Shown: in pieces, positions 17,974 to 28,326 of the stretch | How the letters are laid out: each line of letters starts with the position of its first letter | Numbering within the stretch: position 1 is the first letter of the stretch | NCBI GenBank assembly: GCA_037833965.1 | Contig: AP031353.1 | Coordinates: forward strand, 20,834,501 to 20,898,500 | DNA: 64,000 nucleotides | From: Marchantia polymorpha subsp. ruderalis | Taxonomy: Eukaryota > Streptophyta > Marchantiopsida > Marchantiales > Marchantiaceae | Direction: 5' to 3' | Translations under genes and position numbers: made by a program | Notes under the pieces: generated by a model | What the model saw: the letters and a program-made list of their open reading frames with translations, nothing else | The model's database searches: none | What the model was told of the DNA's origin: nothing

Positions 17974-20900
17974 ATGACCTTCGACCGGGCGGCGGAGAAC
18001 GTCCCATTCTTGAATTCGCGATTCCAATCTCTTGTGCGCGCTGCGCGCATCCATCTGCTGGCTGCGGAACATTCTCGACGTCGTCGCACAGGAGATTTCT
18101 TGTTGATTGAGGGAGAAGTGAGTGCGCGTGATTTGGAATTGAGAGCGATTAGAGTTTGCCGAGAGAGAAAGAAGCGCGGGCAGTGCGGAAGTAGAATGAG
18201 CGGGCGAGCGAACCCCAGGAACGCAATGACGAGACCGAGCAGATTGCGGATGGTGCCACTTCGCCTACCGCAGAACGGGCTGCGCGCTTTTGAGGAGCGC
18301 TTAATAGCAAGAAAGCTCGATTTCTTGCTATGGGGATGGAATTACATCTGTGCGAATATGGTGCGCGAGTGGCTAGAGCCACAGGGACCACCCTCGCGCG
18401 GATTGCGTCCGCATGTTGACCGGTGGACAGTCCAAGATTGGGCGCAGGCGTTGGGAAGATGTGCTGGCATGCCAGGGCATCTCCTTTTCGACAGTGAGAG
18501 CATCAAGGTGACTAAGCAAGAAGAGGCGCAATTTGTGGAGCTGTTCAAGACCGGGAGGTCTACCAAGAATGGGTACAGGACCCGTGATTACAAGGATCGA
18601 TTTCGCCGGACTTTGTCCGCGGCGCTGATGCAATTACTGCAGCCGCACCGCGCCTGCTACATCACATTGTGGCAGGTCTCTTTTGTGGAGTGCGTCATCG
18701 AGGGAACTCCAATTCACTGGGCGAGCATCCTGCACAGGGTGATGCGACAGCACGCGTTTGAGGAGAAGGGGGGAACTCTAAACCATCTTTCTCCTTTCCT
18801 CATCAATTTTTATCGACAGCGGAATTGTTTGACAGCGGCGGAGCTTGAACATTTTCCGCCATTGTCCATCGACCATCCCGGGAAGTATGTGCGGGAGAAC
18901 GAGGTCGATACTGATGCAGAGGAGTCACCGACTTCTACCCCATCAAGACGGAGGGACGAAGGGAGACACACCCCTGCAGCGCGAGTGCCGCGGAAGCGGC
19001 GATGGAGGGAAGAGTCTGAAGAGGAGCAGCATCAAGAACCCTCTGCTCCCATTCGACCGCGGCCGCTGTGCGAGCCATACAGCCGGCCGAAGCAGAAGGC
19101 ACGCAGACTGGTGTTGCCAGCTGACAGTGCAGACACGGCGACAATTGCGACGGAGTTAGGAAGTGCGTCGCCAGAGAGGCATGAGGAAGCGCGGACGACC
19201 GCAGGAGCGACGGGCCACGCTGCAACCTCGACGGGAGAAAGGCCGCCTACGGGCCAAGGGCCTCCGGAGTTACCACGTGCGATGCGGACAGATGTCCCGT
19301 TTGCGCACAGACGAACCTCCGCGGACGGACGAGCCTCCGCGGACCGGCGAACACAAGTGGACGTGGATCTACGCTTACGCGTGGGAAGGAGCAGTCCGCC
19401 TGTGCACAGGCGCTCGCCTGTGCACAGGTCGCCTGTGCACAGGACACCTCCGCACGTGCCGCCTGTGCACAGGCAAGAATCACCCCCGTTCCAACGTAGG
19501 AAGGGGAAGGAGCCGACGGAAGAACCGCCTACGAGACACCGGCCCTCGGGGCCAGACCCTCCGGCGCACCACGCGCCGCAATTCGCGCCTTCGGCGCCAG
19601 GGCCTTCGAGCCGAGGAGATACGAGCAGAGAGCGTGCGGAGGCCGCACCATCGGCGGGAAGTCCGCCGATAGATGCGCCTTCGGCGGTAGGGCCTATAGG
19701 CCAAGGAACATCGGGCGTGCGGCCCCCGGCCATGTCTCCTTCGGCGATGGATGTCCGCGGCGCTACGCCTGCGGCGGACAAGGCGCCGGCAAATGCGCCT
19801 GCGCACGGGCCGGGCACAGCCCCCACGGACCGATCAAGGGAGCAGCAGACGGAGGAGCGGAGTGACTGTCCGCGGGATGAAATCTCGATGCGCGATGCGC
19901 AATCCAACCCCGCGCAGCCACCCTCCGCTCGATCGCCTTCTGCGGCGGACGACGGCGGCAGAGAGGATGCGGTAGACAATCAACAAGCGAGAGACGGGGA
20001 TGCCGCACGGGTACATTCGCCTTCCGCCTTAGACATTTTGGCGACGAGCAGCGAGGCTGCAGCCGTGCCTTCGCAGGCAGCACACGTCGACGACGTGCAG
20101 CCCCACTCGGGGCAGTCGCCGACGCAATCAATGGCGACTGAAATTCTCCACTCGGATGATGACGACGGAGGCTCCACGGAAGAAATGTCAGGAGCAGAAG
20201 ACACCGAGGAGGAGGAGGAGGAAATTGTTGGAGCGCCGGCGGCGGCGCTCTCTGAGCAGGTGATTCCGTTGCTGCGGTACTTGGATCGCAAGGTCGATAA
20301 ATACGCCGACCCACTCCAGCCGGGATCTTACATCGAGTTAGTGCGCAGGCGGACTCGCACTAAAGTCCACACCAGCAAGCTATTAGCTAGAGTGGACCAG
20401 GAGTTGAGGGACTTGAAGGAGAAGCATGCGTGCTTGTGGGGTCAGTACAAGCTTAATCAGAAATTCTACAAGCACTCCGAGAAGATGAAGGATGAAAAAC
20501 TGGGCGAGCTCACCAAGGAGCAGGTGAAGGTCAAGGAAGCACTCATCTCTGAGCAGGCCCAGAATCGGATTTTGTCAGAGGAGCTCGTGCGACAGACGCG
20601 GTTGTTGGAACAATGTCAGCTCGCACGGCAGGCGGATGAAGAATTAATCCGCAGGTTGCAGTCAGAGTGTGGCGAATTGAGAGCGCAACGTGCTGAAGCC
20701 GAATCGCAATTAGTGATACTTGAAGAGGATCGCAGGAAGGAGGCGGATCGCACGAAGGTGGAGACGGCGAGGCGAGTCGCCCACTGTCTCAAGGGCTACG
20801 CCCACTGGGAAGTGAAGGCGCAGGAGAAACTCACACTGCGTGAGTTTGAATTGCGCGCAGCCGGGTTGTTGTCAGGCGACAGTAGGAGTCGGCGGAAGGT

Positions 20901-21111
20901 AGCGAAGAAGCTCGAAGCCTTTCTGTCGAAGGCACAGGATACCATGTCCGCCCTCGAAGGGGAGGTGTCCGCGGCGTTGCAGCGGTTGGAACTGCGCAGT
21001 CGAGCGGAAGATTGGCAGGGTAGAGAGTTAGTGCGCGGCAGTCGGCCGCGCAGGAGACGTAGTACAGGTTCCGCGGAGTGTAGTGTAGCGTGGTTCCGTG
21101 CAGGCGTGTAG
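17974..21111 (+). CDS. LTR (U3)-encoded protein of unknown function, copy in LTR2
   Basis: 1045 codons with the same protein sequence as the LTR1 copy: conserved N-terminal domain, Pro/Arg-rich centre with PVHR and PSA repeats, acidic patch, long coiled coil, basic C-terminus. The stop is 36 bp before the LTR2 TATA box, so the ORF lies in U3. As part of a full-length transcript from LTR1 it would be the last ORF, after pol; how it is translated there (splicing, reinitiation or own promoter) is not visible. Confidence 0.8.
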   Translation: MTFDRAAENVPFLNSRFQSLVRAARIHLLAAEHSRRRRTGDFLLIEGEVSARDLELRAIRVCRERKKRGQCGSRMSGRANPRNAMTRPSRLRMVPLRLPQNGLRAFEERLIARKLDFLLWGWNYICANMVREWLEPQGPPSRGLRPHVDRWTVQDWAQALGRCAGMPGHLLFDSESIKVTKQEEAQFVELFKTGRSTKNGYRTRDYKDRFRRTLSAALMQLLQPHRACYITLWQVSFVECVIEGTPIHWASILHRVMRQHAFEEKGGTLNHLSPFLINFYRQRNCLTAAELEHFPPLSIDHPGKYVRENEVDTDAEESPTSTPSRRRDEGRHTPAARVPRKRRWREESEEEQHQEPSAPIRPRPLCEPYSRPKQKARRLVLPADSADTATIATELGSASPERHEEARTTAGATGHAATSTGERPPTGQGPPELPRAMRTDVPFAHRRTSADGRASADRRTQVDVDLRLRVGRSSPPVHRRSPVHRSPVHRTPPHVPPVHRQESPPFQRRKGKEPTEEPPTRHRPSGPDPPAHHAPQFAPSAPGPSSRGDTSRERAEAAPSAGSPPIDAPSAVGPIGQGTSGVRPPAMSPSAMDVRGATPAADKAPANAPAHGPGTAPTDRSREQQTEERSDCPRDEISMRDAQSNPAQPPSARSPSAADDGGREDAVDNQQARDGDAARVHSPSALDILATSSEAAAVPSQAAHVDDVQPHSGQSPTQSMATEILHSDDDDGGSTEEMSGAEDTEEEEEEIVGAPAAALSEQVIPLLRYLDRKVDKYADPLQPGSYIELVRRRTRTKVHTSKLLARVDQELRDLKEKHACLWGQYKLNQKFYKHSEKMKDEKLGELTKEQVKVKEALISEQAQNRILSEELVRQTRLLEQCQLARQADEELIRRLQSECGELRAQRAEAESQLVILEEDRRKEADRTKVETARRVAHCLKGYAHWEVKAQEKLTLREFELRAAGLLSGDSRSRRKVAKKLEAFLSKAQDTMSALEGEVSAALQRLELRSRAEDWQGRELVRGSRPRRRRSTGSAECSVAWFRAGV

Positions 21112-21147
21112 CGTAGTGCAGTGTAGTGTTAGGTAGGACTTAGAAGG

Positions 21148-21156
21148 TATAAAATA
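21148..21156 (+). promoter_or_regulatory. LTR2 TATA box
   Basis: TATAAAATA at the same LTR position as 9948 in LTR1. Confidence 0.8.
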
Positions 21157-21902
21157 GTTCCAGGCGTTTTGCCTGGGGTTCTTTCCCATCAGAAGTATAG
21201 ATCAGGAACCCATTTCCTTTGCGTGTTTGTGTCCTTGAGTTCTGTCACCATGCACGAGGAGTTACAACTTAGCGTTCCGCATGTTGTAGCTGAAGGCCTT
21301 CGGCCGAATGTTCAGAGCTAGTCCATTGGTTAGAGACTTGAGTAGTTCGGATCTGCACCTGCGGGTGACTGCCGATGCTCAGAGCCAGTGACTAGTTAGA
21401 TACTTGAACAGTTTCGCCCCTACACCTTCGAGTGTTTCTTTCTGATTGTACTCCTTGGGATTTTTCCCCTGAATGCCAAAGTGAAGTTTTGCTACTTCGT
21501 GTAAGCCTTGGTTGTAAATTCAGGTTACGCTGCAGCAGGTGCCTTGAGGGTAACCCCTGTAGTATTTCTGGGAATGACAAGTGCCTGAGAATTCAAACTC
21601 TTCAATAGACTGTTGTTGTGTTACTGGAATGTTTCTCAGTGAGTCCTTCAGTGCGGACCTGTGTTCTCTGCGCGTTTTGTGAGTTGAGAGTGTTGTTCAC
21701 CGCGTATGAGTGACTTCGATCCGAAGTAGGCAGTCCAAACCGGGTTTCCTACACTAGCAGCAAGCTAGTGGAAGTGTTGTAAAAGCCGGGGTTGGAAGTC
21801 ACTGCCCGCAGCTTTGCCGAGTGTGCTTGAGAGAGACTTTCCCCCTGAAATCTTGAAGTAGAGGTCCTAACGGATCTCTGGGTTGTGTTTCTGTAGTTTC
21901 AG

Positions 21903-21933
<31 letters not shown>

Positions 21934-22149
21934 GCTGCACTGTGCGACCTCCGAGTGCGCTCCGAGTGGACACTTGCAGTATTTCTGGGAGTGACAGTCG
22001 CCTGAGAATTCAAACTCCTCAATAGTCTGTTAAACGTGACACTTTGTACCCTGTGTGTTCCTCTGTCCCTGTGGGTTCGACCTTTCTACCACTATATTGC
22101 AGTTTTAGCCTTTAGTGGGTTATTACATAAGAAGCCGACAACTTCTTTT

Positions 22150-22167
22150 TGGCGCCGCTGCCGGGGA
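22150..22167 (+). other. Primer-binding site of unit 3 (tRNA-Asp type)
   Basis: TGGCGCCGCTGCCGGGGA, 22 bp after the end of LTR2, same as in unit 2. Confidence 0.8.
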
Positions 22168-22213
22168 CAGTTGCGTCAACACCGGGGTTTTTACGAGCAG
22201 CCATGCTCGGTGA

Positions 22214-25045
22214 ATGTCGACTGGGGCTAGCGGGAGCAACCTAAGTGCTAGAGCTGTCCGCAAGTTCCGACGAGATTCAGAGAAGGCCGTGGAAGAGACA
22301 CGGCGTCAAAACAAGAAAACACCAAAAAGAGTACCTAAGCCTAGTTCGGCCGACATCCTTGGGGAACCTACCCCCGGCGACTCGGAACCAAACTTGGTGC
22401 TTACAGTTCTACTAGATATTCCTTGCACGGACCCGCCTAGTGAAGTAGAACCGACCGCCCGAGAACCGTCGACAGACACACCGATGGCGGACGGACAAGC
22501 CAATGTGCGGCTACCTCAGCCGATTACTAAACATTCCTACCCGAAGTACAAAGGGAGTGGGGATGACGACGATGCAGATTCATACATCAAGTTGTTCGAA
22601 TCGGTGTCTATTGCCAATCGCGAGATCGCAGACGACGACCGATTAAGGATCTTTCCAAGCCTTCTGCGGAAGAAAGCGAGGAGTTGGTACAATCACGAGA
22701 GCATCGATCCGACTGGGTTGACAACATGGGCCCAGCTGAAGGAGAAGTTCCTTCGCCGCTTCCGCGAGCTCGGCTACGACAGCCGGGTTTTGACAAAGTT
22801 ACGTAATTTGCAGCGAGAGAAGAAGGAGAGTCTGCGTGACTACACTGAGAGATTTCTGGACCTCCTTGACAGAATACCGAAAACAGGACCAGGGTCCCCT
22901 TTCTCGGTACAACAAGCTGTGGATTGGTACGTGACCGGTTTAACTCGGGAGATGGAGACTTTTTGCCGACGCAGTAAGTGCGACACTATTGAGGATGTGA
23001 TTGCATCGGCAGAAGCCTTCGAAACTTCCACTCTCAACCGAAGAGGGAGAGAGAGACGGGAGTCGAAGGAGCGAAAACCGAAGGGAGGGCGAAGACGACG
23101 TAGAGGTACAACTCCGTCATCGGAGGAATCGTCTTCGGACGAGAACCGTTCCTCATCCGAAGAAGAGGAAACCTCATCGTCGGAGGAGGAGAAGAAGAGG
23201 AAGAAGCATGGGTCAGCGAAGAAAAAGGGCATCCGACGAGTGACTACGGACAGAGCGCCGGGAGATATAGCTTCGAAGATGGAGACCCTTGTGAAAGACT
23301 TCGCCGATCTCAAGGTTCAAGTGGTAGGCGGGCATGATCGCCGAAAATCACCCGGGAGAGTGCGAGCGAACTTATGGTGTACTACGTGCGGGGCGGTGGG
23401 ACATGCAAACACCGAGTGCCTTACCACCCGTCCGTCATATCCAGTCAACGCAGTAGAGTGGGCACAACCGTACTATGGAGAGCACCCTCAGTACTATGGA
23501 GAGGCTAGCGAAGAGACAGCCTACGCCGTCCAGTCGGTTCCTACCCCTCCTGCAGTTTCAGCAATGCAAGTCCCACGATATATTCCGGTGGATCGGGCCA
23601 CTACAGTACCCGTGAGGCGGAGAGCACCTCCAGGGACGTTTGACCCACCGCCACCGCGAGCTTGTTATAATTGCGGGGAAGTTGGGCACTTCTCACCGCA
23701 GTGTCCCCATCCAAAAAGGCGAAACGATTATGCTCCGACATGTAGTAATTGCAAGAAGATCGGGCATACTGCGCCAGAGTGTGATCAGCCGCCAGTCCCT
23801 CGGCCAGCGGTACGATTTGTGAACACTCCTGCCAAGGAGGACGTCCAAGTTAACCAGGTCGAAGTAGGTTCAGACGGGGATGACGAAGACGAAGAATGGC
23901 CGGCTGAAGAGGTTATGTGCGCACGGGTCGAAACTCGTAGTTCCAAGAAATCGAAGGAGCAAGAGCGTGACACTCGCAAGCACGAACGAAGAACCGACGA
24001 CCGGACGGGAAAAGGGAAGGAGAAGGCATCCAGCAAGTCCGACTTGCGATCTGCTCGGAAGACTTCGGCTACGAGAGAGGCACCAGCAGTGCGCCCCCAG
24101 ACAGCAGTTGAGGACGAGCCAGTGCGCCTACTGAAACGGGACTATGCTCCGGATATCCGCAACGAGGTAGCCAACCTGTTGAAGGAAGCGATCCGCACGC
24201 AAAAGGACCCACCGCGGCCAGACTTGACATCCTCCCTTGGGGCGAAGTTGGCAGCCACCGTGGAACCTCGCAGAGCGTCGCCGACCCCGGCGACCCAACG
24301 CGCCCACTATGACTTGGTCGAAGATCTAGGGAGTCGAAAAGTGAACATCACGTTCAAGCAGCTCTTGGAGGACAATAAGACGTATCGGAGAATGTTGATG
24401 CTTTCGCTACGGCATCCGCGGAAGCCGCGCGCATCCACATCCTCTCAAGTATATCAAGTGGAGAGCGAAGACCAAGGTCCACCCGAGATCGATGTGGAAA
24501 TAGCAGGATGTTGTGTACGTAGGGTGCCAATCGACTCTGGATCAGGAGTCAACATAATGACGGAGGATACAGCGAGAGCCTTGGGGTTCAGTCAATACGA
24601 ACCCTCGAAGCGTGTGTTGAGATTAGCGGATCAGACACGGAGAATGCCTGCAGGTATGCTGCGCAATGTCAAGACAATCATCGGGGGTGCGGACTTTCGG
24701 TTGACGTATATCATCCTTCAACCGATGATGAAGCAGGGCTATGACGTTCTGCTCGGGCGACCATGGCTATATGGCGCACAAGTCAGATGTGATTGGCGAA
24801 GGCATCGCCTTAAGTTTCCCCATCCTTCGGAACCGACCAAAACCATTACGGTGCCCTGGAATAGGGTCAGACACGAAGGAGAGACCCCATCGACAAGTGC
24901 AGGTTACACATCGGGAGAGGACAGTGAGTCGACCGCGCGATCGGATTCCAGTGGTACTGAATCCGATTATTTCGTGGGTTTCGTTGCCTGCTGTTCGGTG
25001 GGAGAAGAAGAAGAGCCGGAAGCTATTCAACCGGAAGACGAATAG
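22214..25045 (+). CDS. gag-pro: Gag-protease polyprotein of element A, unit 3 (complete)
   Basis: 943 codons with the same protein sequence as unit 2 (same three zinc knuckles and DSGSG protease). It shares with unit 2, against unit 1, the T in 'CAGTTGAGG' and the A in 'ATTCAACCGG', so units 2 and 3 are the closest pair. It ends with in-frame TAG at 25043. Confidence 0.95.
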   Translation: MSTGASGSNLSARAVRKFRRDSEKAVEETRRQNKKTPKRVPKPSSADILGEPTPGDSEPNLVLTVLLDIPCTDPPSEVEPTAREPSTDTPMADGQANVRLPQPITKHSYPKYKGSGDDDDADSYIKLFESVSIANREIADDDRLRIFPSLLRKKARSWYNHESIDPTGLTTWAQLKEKFLRRFRELGYDSRVLTKLRNLQREKKESLRDYTERFLDLLDRIPKTGPGSPFSVQQAVDWYVTGLTREMETFCRRSKCDTIEDVIASAEAFETSTLNRRGRERRESKERKPKGGRRRRRGTTPSSEESSSDENRSSSEEEETSSSEEEKKRKKHGSAKKKGIRRVTTDRAPGDIASKMETLVKDFADLKVQVVGGHDRRKSPGRVRANLWCTTCGAVGHANTECLTTRPSYPVNAVEWAQPYYGEHPQYYGEASEETAYAVQSVPTPPAVSAMQVPRYIPVDRATTVPVRRRAPPGTFDPPPPRACYNCGEVGHFSPQCPHPKRRNDYAPTCSNCKKIGHTAPECDQPPVPRPAVRFVNTPAKEDVQVNQVEVGSDGDDEDEEWPAEEVMCARVETRSSKKSKEQERDTRKHERRTDDRTGKGKEKASSKSDLRSARKTSATREAPAVRPQTAVEDEPVRLLKRDYAPDIRNEVANLLKEAIRTQKDPPRPDLTSSLGAKLAATVEPRRASPTPATQRAHYDLVEDLGSRKVNITFKQLLEDNKTYRRMLMLSLRHPRKPRASTSSQVYQVESEDQGPPEIDVEIAGCCVRRVPIDSGSGVNIMTEDTARALGFSQYEPSKRVLRLADQTRRMPAGMLRNVKTIIGGADFRLTYIILQPMMKQGYDVLLGRPWLYGAQVRCDWRRHRLKFPHPSEPTKTITVPWNRVRHEGETPSTSAGYTSGEDSESTARSDSSGTESDYFVGFVACCSVGEEEEPEAIQPEDE

Positions 25046-25051
25046 CAATTA
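25043..25051 (+). promoter_or_regulatory. Predicted readthrough signal UAG-CAA-UUA (unit 3)
   Basis: In-frame TAG CAA TTA between gag-pro and pol, as in units 1 and 2. Confidence 0.8.
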
Positions 25052-27886
25052 ACTGTGGGACTGGGAAGGAGTGAGACGAGTCACACCGAGGGCATTGTCG
25101 ACCCTAGTGACTGTCACGAAGTACAACTTAGTCCCGGCAAGCGCTTGAAGGTATCAAGCGCAGTGAGAGGAGACGAGCTAAGGAAAGTACAGGCATTCCT
25201 TAGCCATTATGTCGACGTCTTCGCCTGGAAAATCGAAGACATGAAGGGGATACCTGCACGGTATGGGGAACACCGTATCGATTTACTGGACGACTCAGTA
25301 CCCATACGACAGCGCCAGTATCGCCTCAACCCAAAATACTCCTTGCTAGTTAAAGAGGAGATAGATAAGTACTTGAGCGCTGGAATTATTTACCCTGTGC
25401 TCAGCAGCGAGTGGGTGTCGCCGATTGTTATCGTACCCAAGAAGTTGACGGGTAAGATACGAGTGTGTCAGGATTTCCGGAAGTTGAATGCAGCAACACG
25501 CAAGGACCATCACCCGTTACCATTCACGGATGCCATTCTAGACCATGTCGCAGGACATGAATGTTATAGCTTCCTGGATGGGTTCTCAGGTTACAATCAG
25601 GTGTCTATCCGTGAACAGGACAAGGATAAAACTACGTTCACAACCGACTGGGGAACTTACGCATACCACAAGATGCCCTTCGGTCTGTGCAACGCGCCTG
25701 CCACCTTTCAACGGATGATGACCAATATCTTTCAGGAACAACTGAGGAAGTTCCTGGAAATATTCATAGATGACTTCTGTGTCTTTGGGAAGCGGTCTGA
25801 ACACCTAAGTCACTTGAAGCAGACCTTCGATAAATGTAGAGAGAGCAGTTTATCACTGCATCCCGAGAAGTGCTTTTTCTTTATGACTAGTGGGATCTTG
25901 TTGGGTCATCGGGTCTCGGCAGACGGCATTGCGGTGGACATCGAGAAGGTCAAGGTTATACTCGAGCTTGAGCCACCCACGAATCTAAGAGAGCTGCGAG
26001 CATTCCTGGGTCATGTGGGCTACTACCGAAGATTCATACACCTGTATGCAATACTGGCGGCGGACCTGACCAAGTTGTTGAAGAAGGACGAGCCTTATGC
26101 TTGGGGTGCGAACCAGCAGTCAGCATTTGAGACTCTTAAAGCGAAACTCACGACTGCTCCCGTACTAAGGAGTCCAGACTGGAATCGACCATTCCATGTT
26201 TACGTTGACACCTCGGCATTCGCCATCGGTGTAGTACTGAGTCAAAAGGATGACAACAAAAAGGACTACCCGATCTACTTCGCGAGCCGACAGCTGTCTC
26301 TAGCAGAGCGGAAGTACACCACGACGGAGAGAGAAGCGTTGGGGATGGTGTACTCCTGTAAAAAGTTCCGTCACTACCTAATCTGCTACGAGTTTGTGTT
26401 CCATGTGGACCACTACGCATTGCAACACCTAGTCAAGAAAGCCGACCTATCCGGTCGGATCGCCAGGTGGGTGTTGTTACTACAAGAGTTCACCTACACA
26501 GTCCAGACCAGGAAAGGGGTGCACCACGAAAATGCGGATTACTTGTCCCGAATATGGACCCAGCCGACAGAGGAGGAATTGGTGGACGATTTTCCAGATG
26601 AAGAGTTATTTCAGTTGTCTGCAGGACATGAGTCCCGCTATGCCGACCTGTATCGATATCTGCTAACCCTCCAGTGTCCCGAAGGCATGGATTTGGAACA
26701 GCGAACTGTCTTTATTCATAAGGCAGGCCCGTACCAACTCCAGCAGGGGGTTTTGTTCAAGAAGATGGCAGATGAGCGCTTATGCAGATGCCTGGAGGAA
26801 TCAGAGGTACCAAGAATAGTGAGTGCGATGCATACAGAGGAGGCGGGTGGACACTATGCCACCAGGAACACGGTCACAAAGATCCTAAATGCGGGGTATT
26901 GGTGGCCGACCATGTTTGAGGATGTTCTCGATTACATTCGCAAGTGCGACAGTTGCCAGAGGACGGGGAGACCGACGCCTACAACACGCTGGCCCCTGAC
27001 TCCCATCATGCCTCTAGCACCTTTCGAAAAGTGGGGTATTGACTTTGTAGGGCCGATACAACCAGTGACTAGAAGTACACGAAGGCGCTACATTCTGGTA
27101 GCAACGGACTACGCCACCAAAATGGTAGAGGCCAGGGCCACCAGAAGGGATGATGCTGCCACAGTGGCAGCATTCTTGTTTGAGTCGATCATCACACGCT
27201 ACGGATGTCCCTTAGAGCTAGTCAGCGACCGGGGCACGCATTTTCTGAATCAGATCATCGAAGACCTGACACGGTATTTCCACATCAAGCACCGGAAGAC
27301 TACTCCATACAATCCCAAGGCAAATGGACTGACGGAGAAGTCCAATGGTCTGCTGTGTAAAATACTACTCAAGGTCACGGTGAATCACGCTCACGACTGG
27401 GATACGAAGCTAGCAGCCGCTCTATGGGCGTACCGGACAGCTGAGAAGATTACGACCAAACAGACACCATACTTTCTGGTGTATGGGCAACACCCGATCC
27501 TCCCGATCGAATTTGAAGTACCCACCCAACGAACGTTGGATTTGCAGAGGATGGGCGCAGAGGAGAGTCAGCTCTACAGGTTACAGGAGGTCACGCTGCT
27601 GGATGAGAGGAGACGAGACGCCGAAGATCGCACCAGGAAAATCCAGCTCCGCCGAAAGGAGAGATACGATAAAAAGATCAAACCGGTACTACTGCAGGCG
27701 GGTGATTTGGCATTGCTCTACGACAGCAGGCATGCCAGATTCCCAGGCAAACTGCACCTAAGGTGGATGGGACCTTACAGGGTTGTCGAAGTTTTCCCGA
27801 ATGGATCCATCCAACTTGCGGACCTGGCCGGCGATTTGTTAGGCACCCGAGTGAACGGGTGGCGGTTGAAGAAATACCACATGTGA
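25046..27886 (+). CDS. pol: Pol of element A, unit 3: reverse transcriptase, RNase H, integrase
   Basis: 943 codons from the formal GTG 25055, identical in protein sequence to units 1 and 2, with all catalytic residues present. It is followed by the polypurine tract at 27911-27923 and LTR3. This unit's 3' LTR is interrupted by element B, so 3'-end formation and reverse transcription of its own transcript are probably disturbed. Confidence 0.94.
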   Translation, partial: QLTVGLGRSETSHTEGIVDPSDCHEVQLSPGKRLKVSSAVRGDELRKVQAFLSHYVDVFAWKIEDMKGIPARYGEHRIDLLDDSVPIRQRQYRLNPKYSLLVKEEIDKYLSAGIIYPVLSSEWVSPIVIVPKKLTGKIRVCQDFRKLNAATRKDHHPLPFTDAILDHVAGHECYSFLDGFSGYNQVSIREQDKDKTTFTTDWGTYAYHKMPFGLCNAPATFQRMMTNIFQEQLRKFLEIFIDDFCVFGKRSEHLSHLKQTFDKCRESSLSLHPEKCFFFMTSGILLGHRVSADGIAVDIEKVKVILELEPPTNLRELRAFLGHVGYYRRFIHLYAILAADLTKLLKKDEPYAWGANQQSAFETLKAKLTTAPVLRSPDWNRPFHVYVDTSAFAIGVVLSQKDDNKKDYPIYFASRQLSLAERKYTTTEREALGMVYSCKKFRHYLICYEFVFHVDHYALQHLVKKADLSGRIARWVLLLQEFTYTVQTRKGVHHENADYLSRIWTQPTEEELVDDFPDEELFQLSAGHESRYADLYRYLLTLQCPEGMDLEQRTVFIHKAGPYQLQQGVLFKKMADERLCRCLEESEVPRIVSAMHTEEAGGHYATRNTVTKILNAGYWWPTMFEDVLDYIRKCDSCQRTGRPTPTTRWPLTPIMPLAPFEKWGIDFVGPIQPVTRSTRRRYILVATDYATKMVEARATRRDDAATVAAFLFESIITRYGCPLELVSDRGTHFLNQIIEDLTRYFHIKHRKTTPYNPKANGLTEKSNGLLCKILLKVTVNHAHDWDTKLAAALWAYRTAEKITTKQTPYFLVYGQHPILPIEFEVPTQRTLDLQRMGAEESQLYRLQEVTLLDERRRDAEDRTRKIQLRRKERYDKKIKPVLLQAGDLALLYDSRHARFPGKLHLRWMGPYRVVEVFPNGSIQLADLAGDLLGTRVNGWRLKKYHM

Positions 27887-27910
27887 GTGTTCGCGTGGGC
27901 GCTCACAATT

Positions 27911-27923
27911 GAGGAGGGGGGCA
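27911..27923 (+). other. Polypurine tract of unit 3
   Basis: GAGGAGGGGGGCA directly before the LTR3 start TGTGGTACC. Confidence 0.85.
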
Positions 27924-28276
27924 TGTGGTACCCCACTTTTGGCAATTTTGAGGAAATTAAAACATTTTTGGAAAACTGTACCCTGGCAGCATTGTAAATA
28001 GCCTTCGGTACATCAAAACAGAGTGAATCCGGAAGATCGCGGGGATTCTCGAGGGATCTTGTAGAATCTGGGATTTGGGATGCCGCAGTAAGGACAGGCA
28101 CCACCCTCCCTGCGAGCCCTGCAGTTAGGATCTCTACGGCGCGAGGCGCAAAACCCGCCTTCGGAGGTTGCGTCCGCGGCTGTAGGGAAACCCTCCCTAA
28201 TTAGGTCAAACCTCGGGCGCCTTGACCAAGTTAGGATTCCGTTGGAAAGAGCTCGACGCACTGATTTCAACGAGCC
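27924..28276 (+). repeat. LTR3 of element A, 5' part (353 bp, before the element B insertion)
   Basis: Same sequence as the start of LTR1. It ends in '...TTTCAACGAGCC', where the LTR1 equivalent (5880) continues with CAAGAACG; that continuation is found at 38384 after element B. Holds only the U3 start and half of the shared module; no gene. Confidence 0.93.
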
Positions 28277-28314
28277 AAACCTTCCCACCCTTCAGCGTTT
28301 GTAGTCCGGGTGGG

Positions 28315-28326
28315 GGTTCGAACTCC
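28315..28326 (+). other. Pol III B-box-like motif in the B LTR
   Basis: GGTTCGAACTCC fits the tRNA/SINE B-box consensus and is flanked by GGG/CCC like a T-arm. The same motif is at 36480-36491. No convincing A box is seen upstream, so this may be chance. Confidence 0.3.

Larger units (their letters stand above)
16728..22127 (+). repeat. LTR2 of element A (5400 bp)
   Basis: Same ends as LTR1 (TGTGGTACC ... GGGTTATTACA). It differs from LTR1 by one substitution that I noticed (T at 21251 against C at 10051) and two fewer GT units. It is shared by units 2 and 3 of the array. TATA box at 21148-21156. Non-coding U3 is 16728-17973 and R-U5 about 21180-22127, with the same content as in LTR1. Confidence 0.93.
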
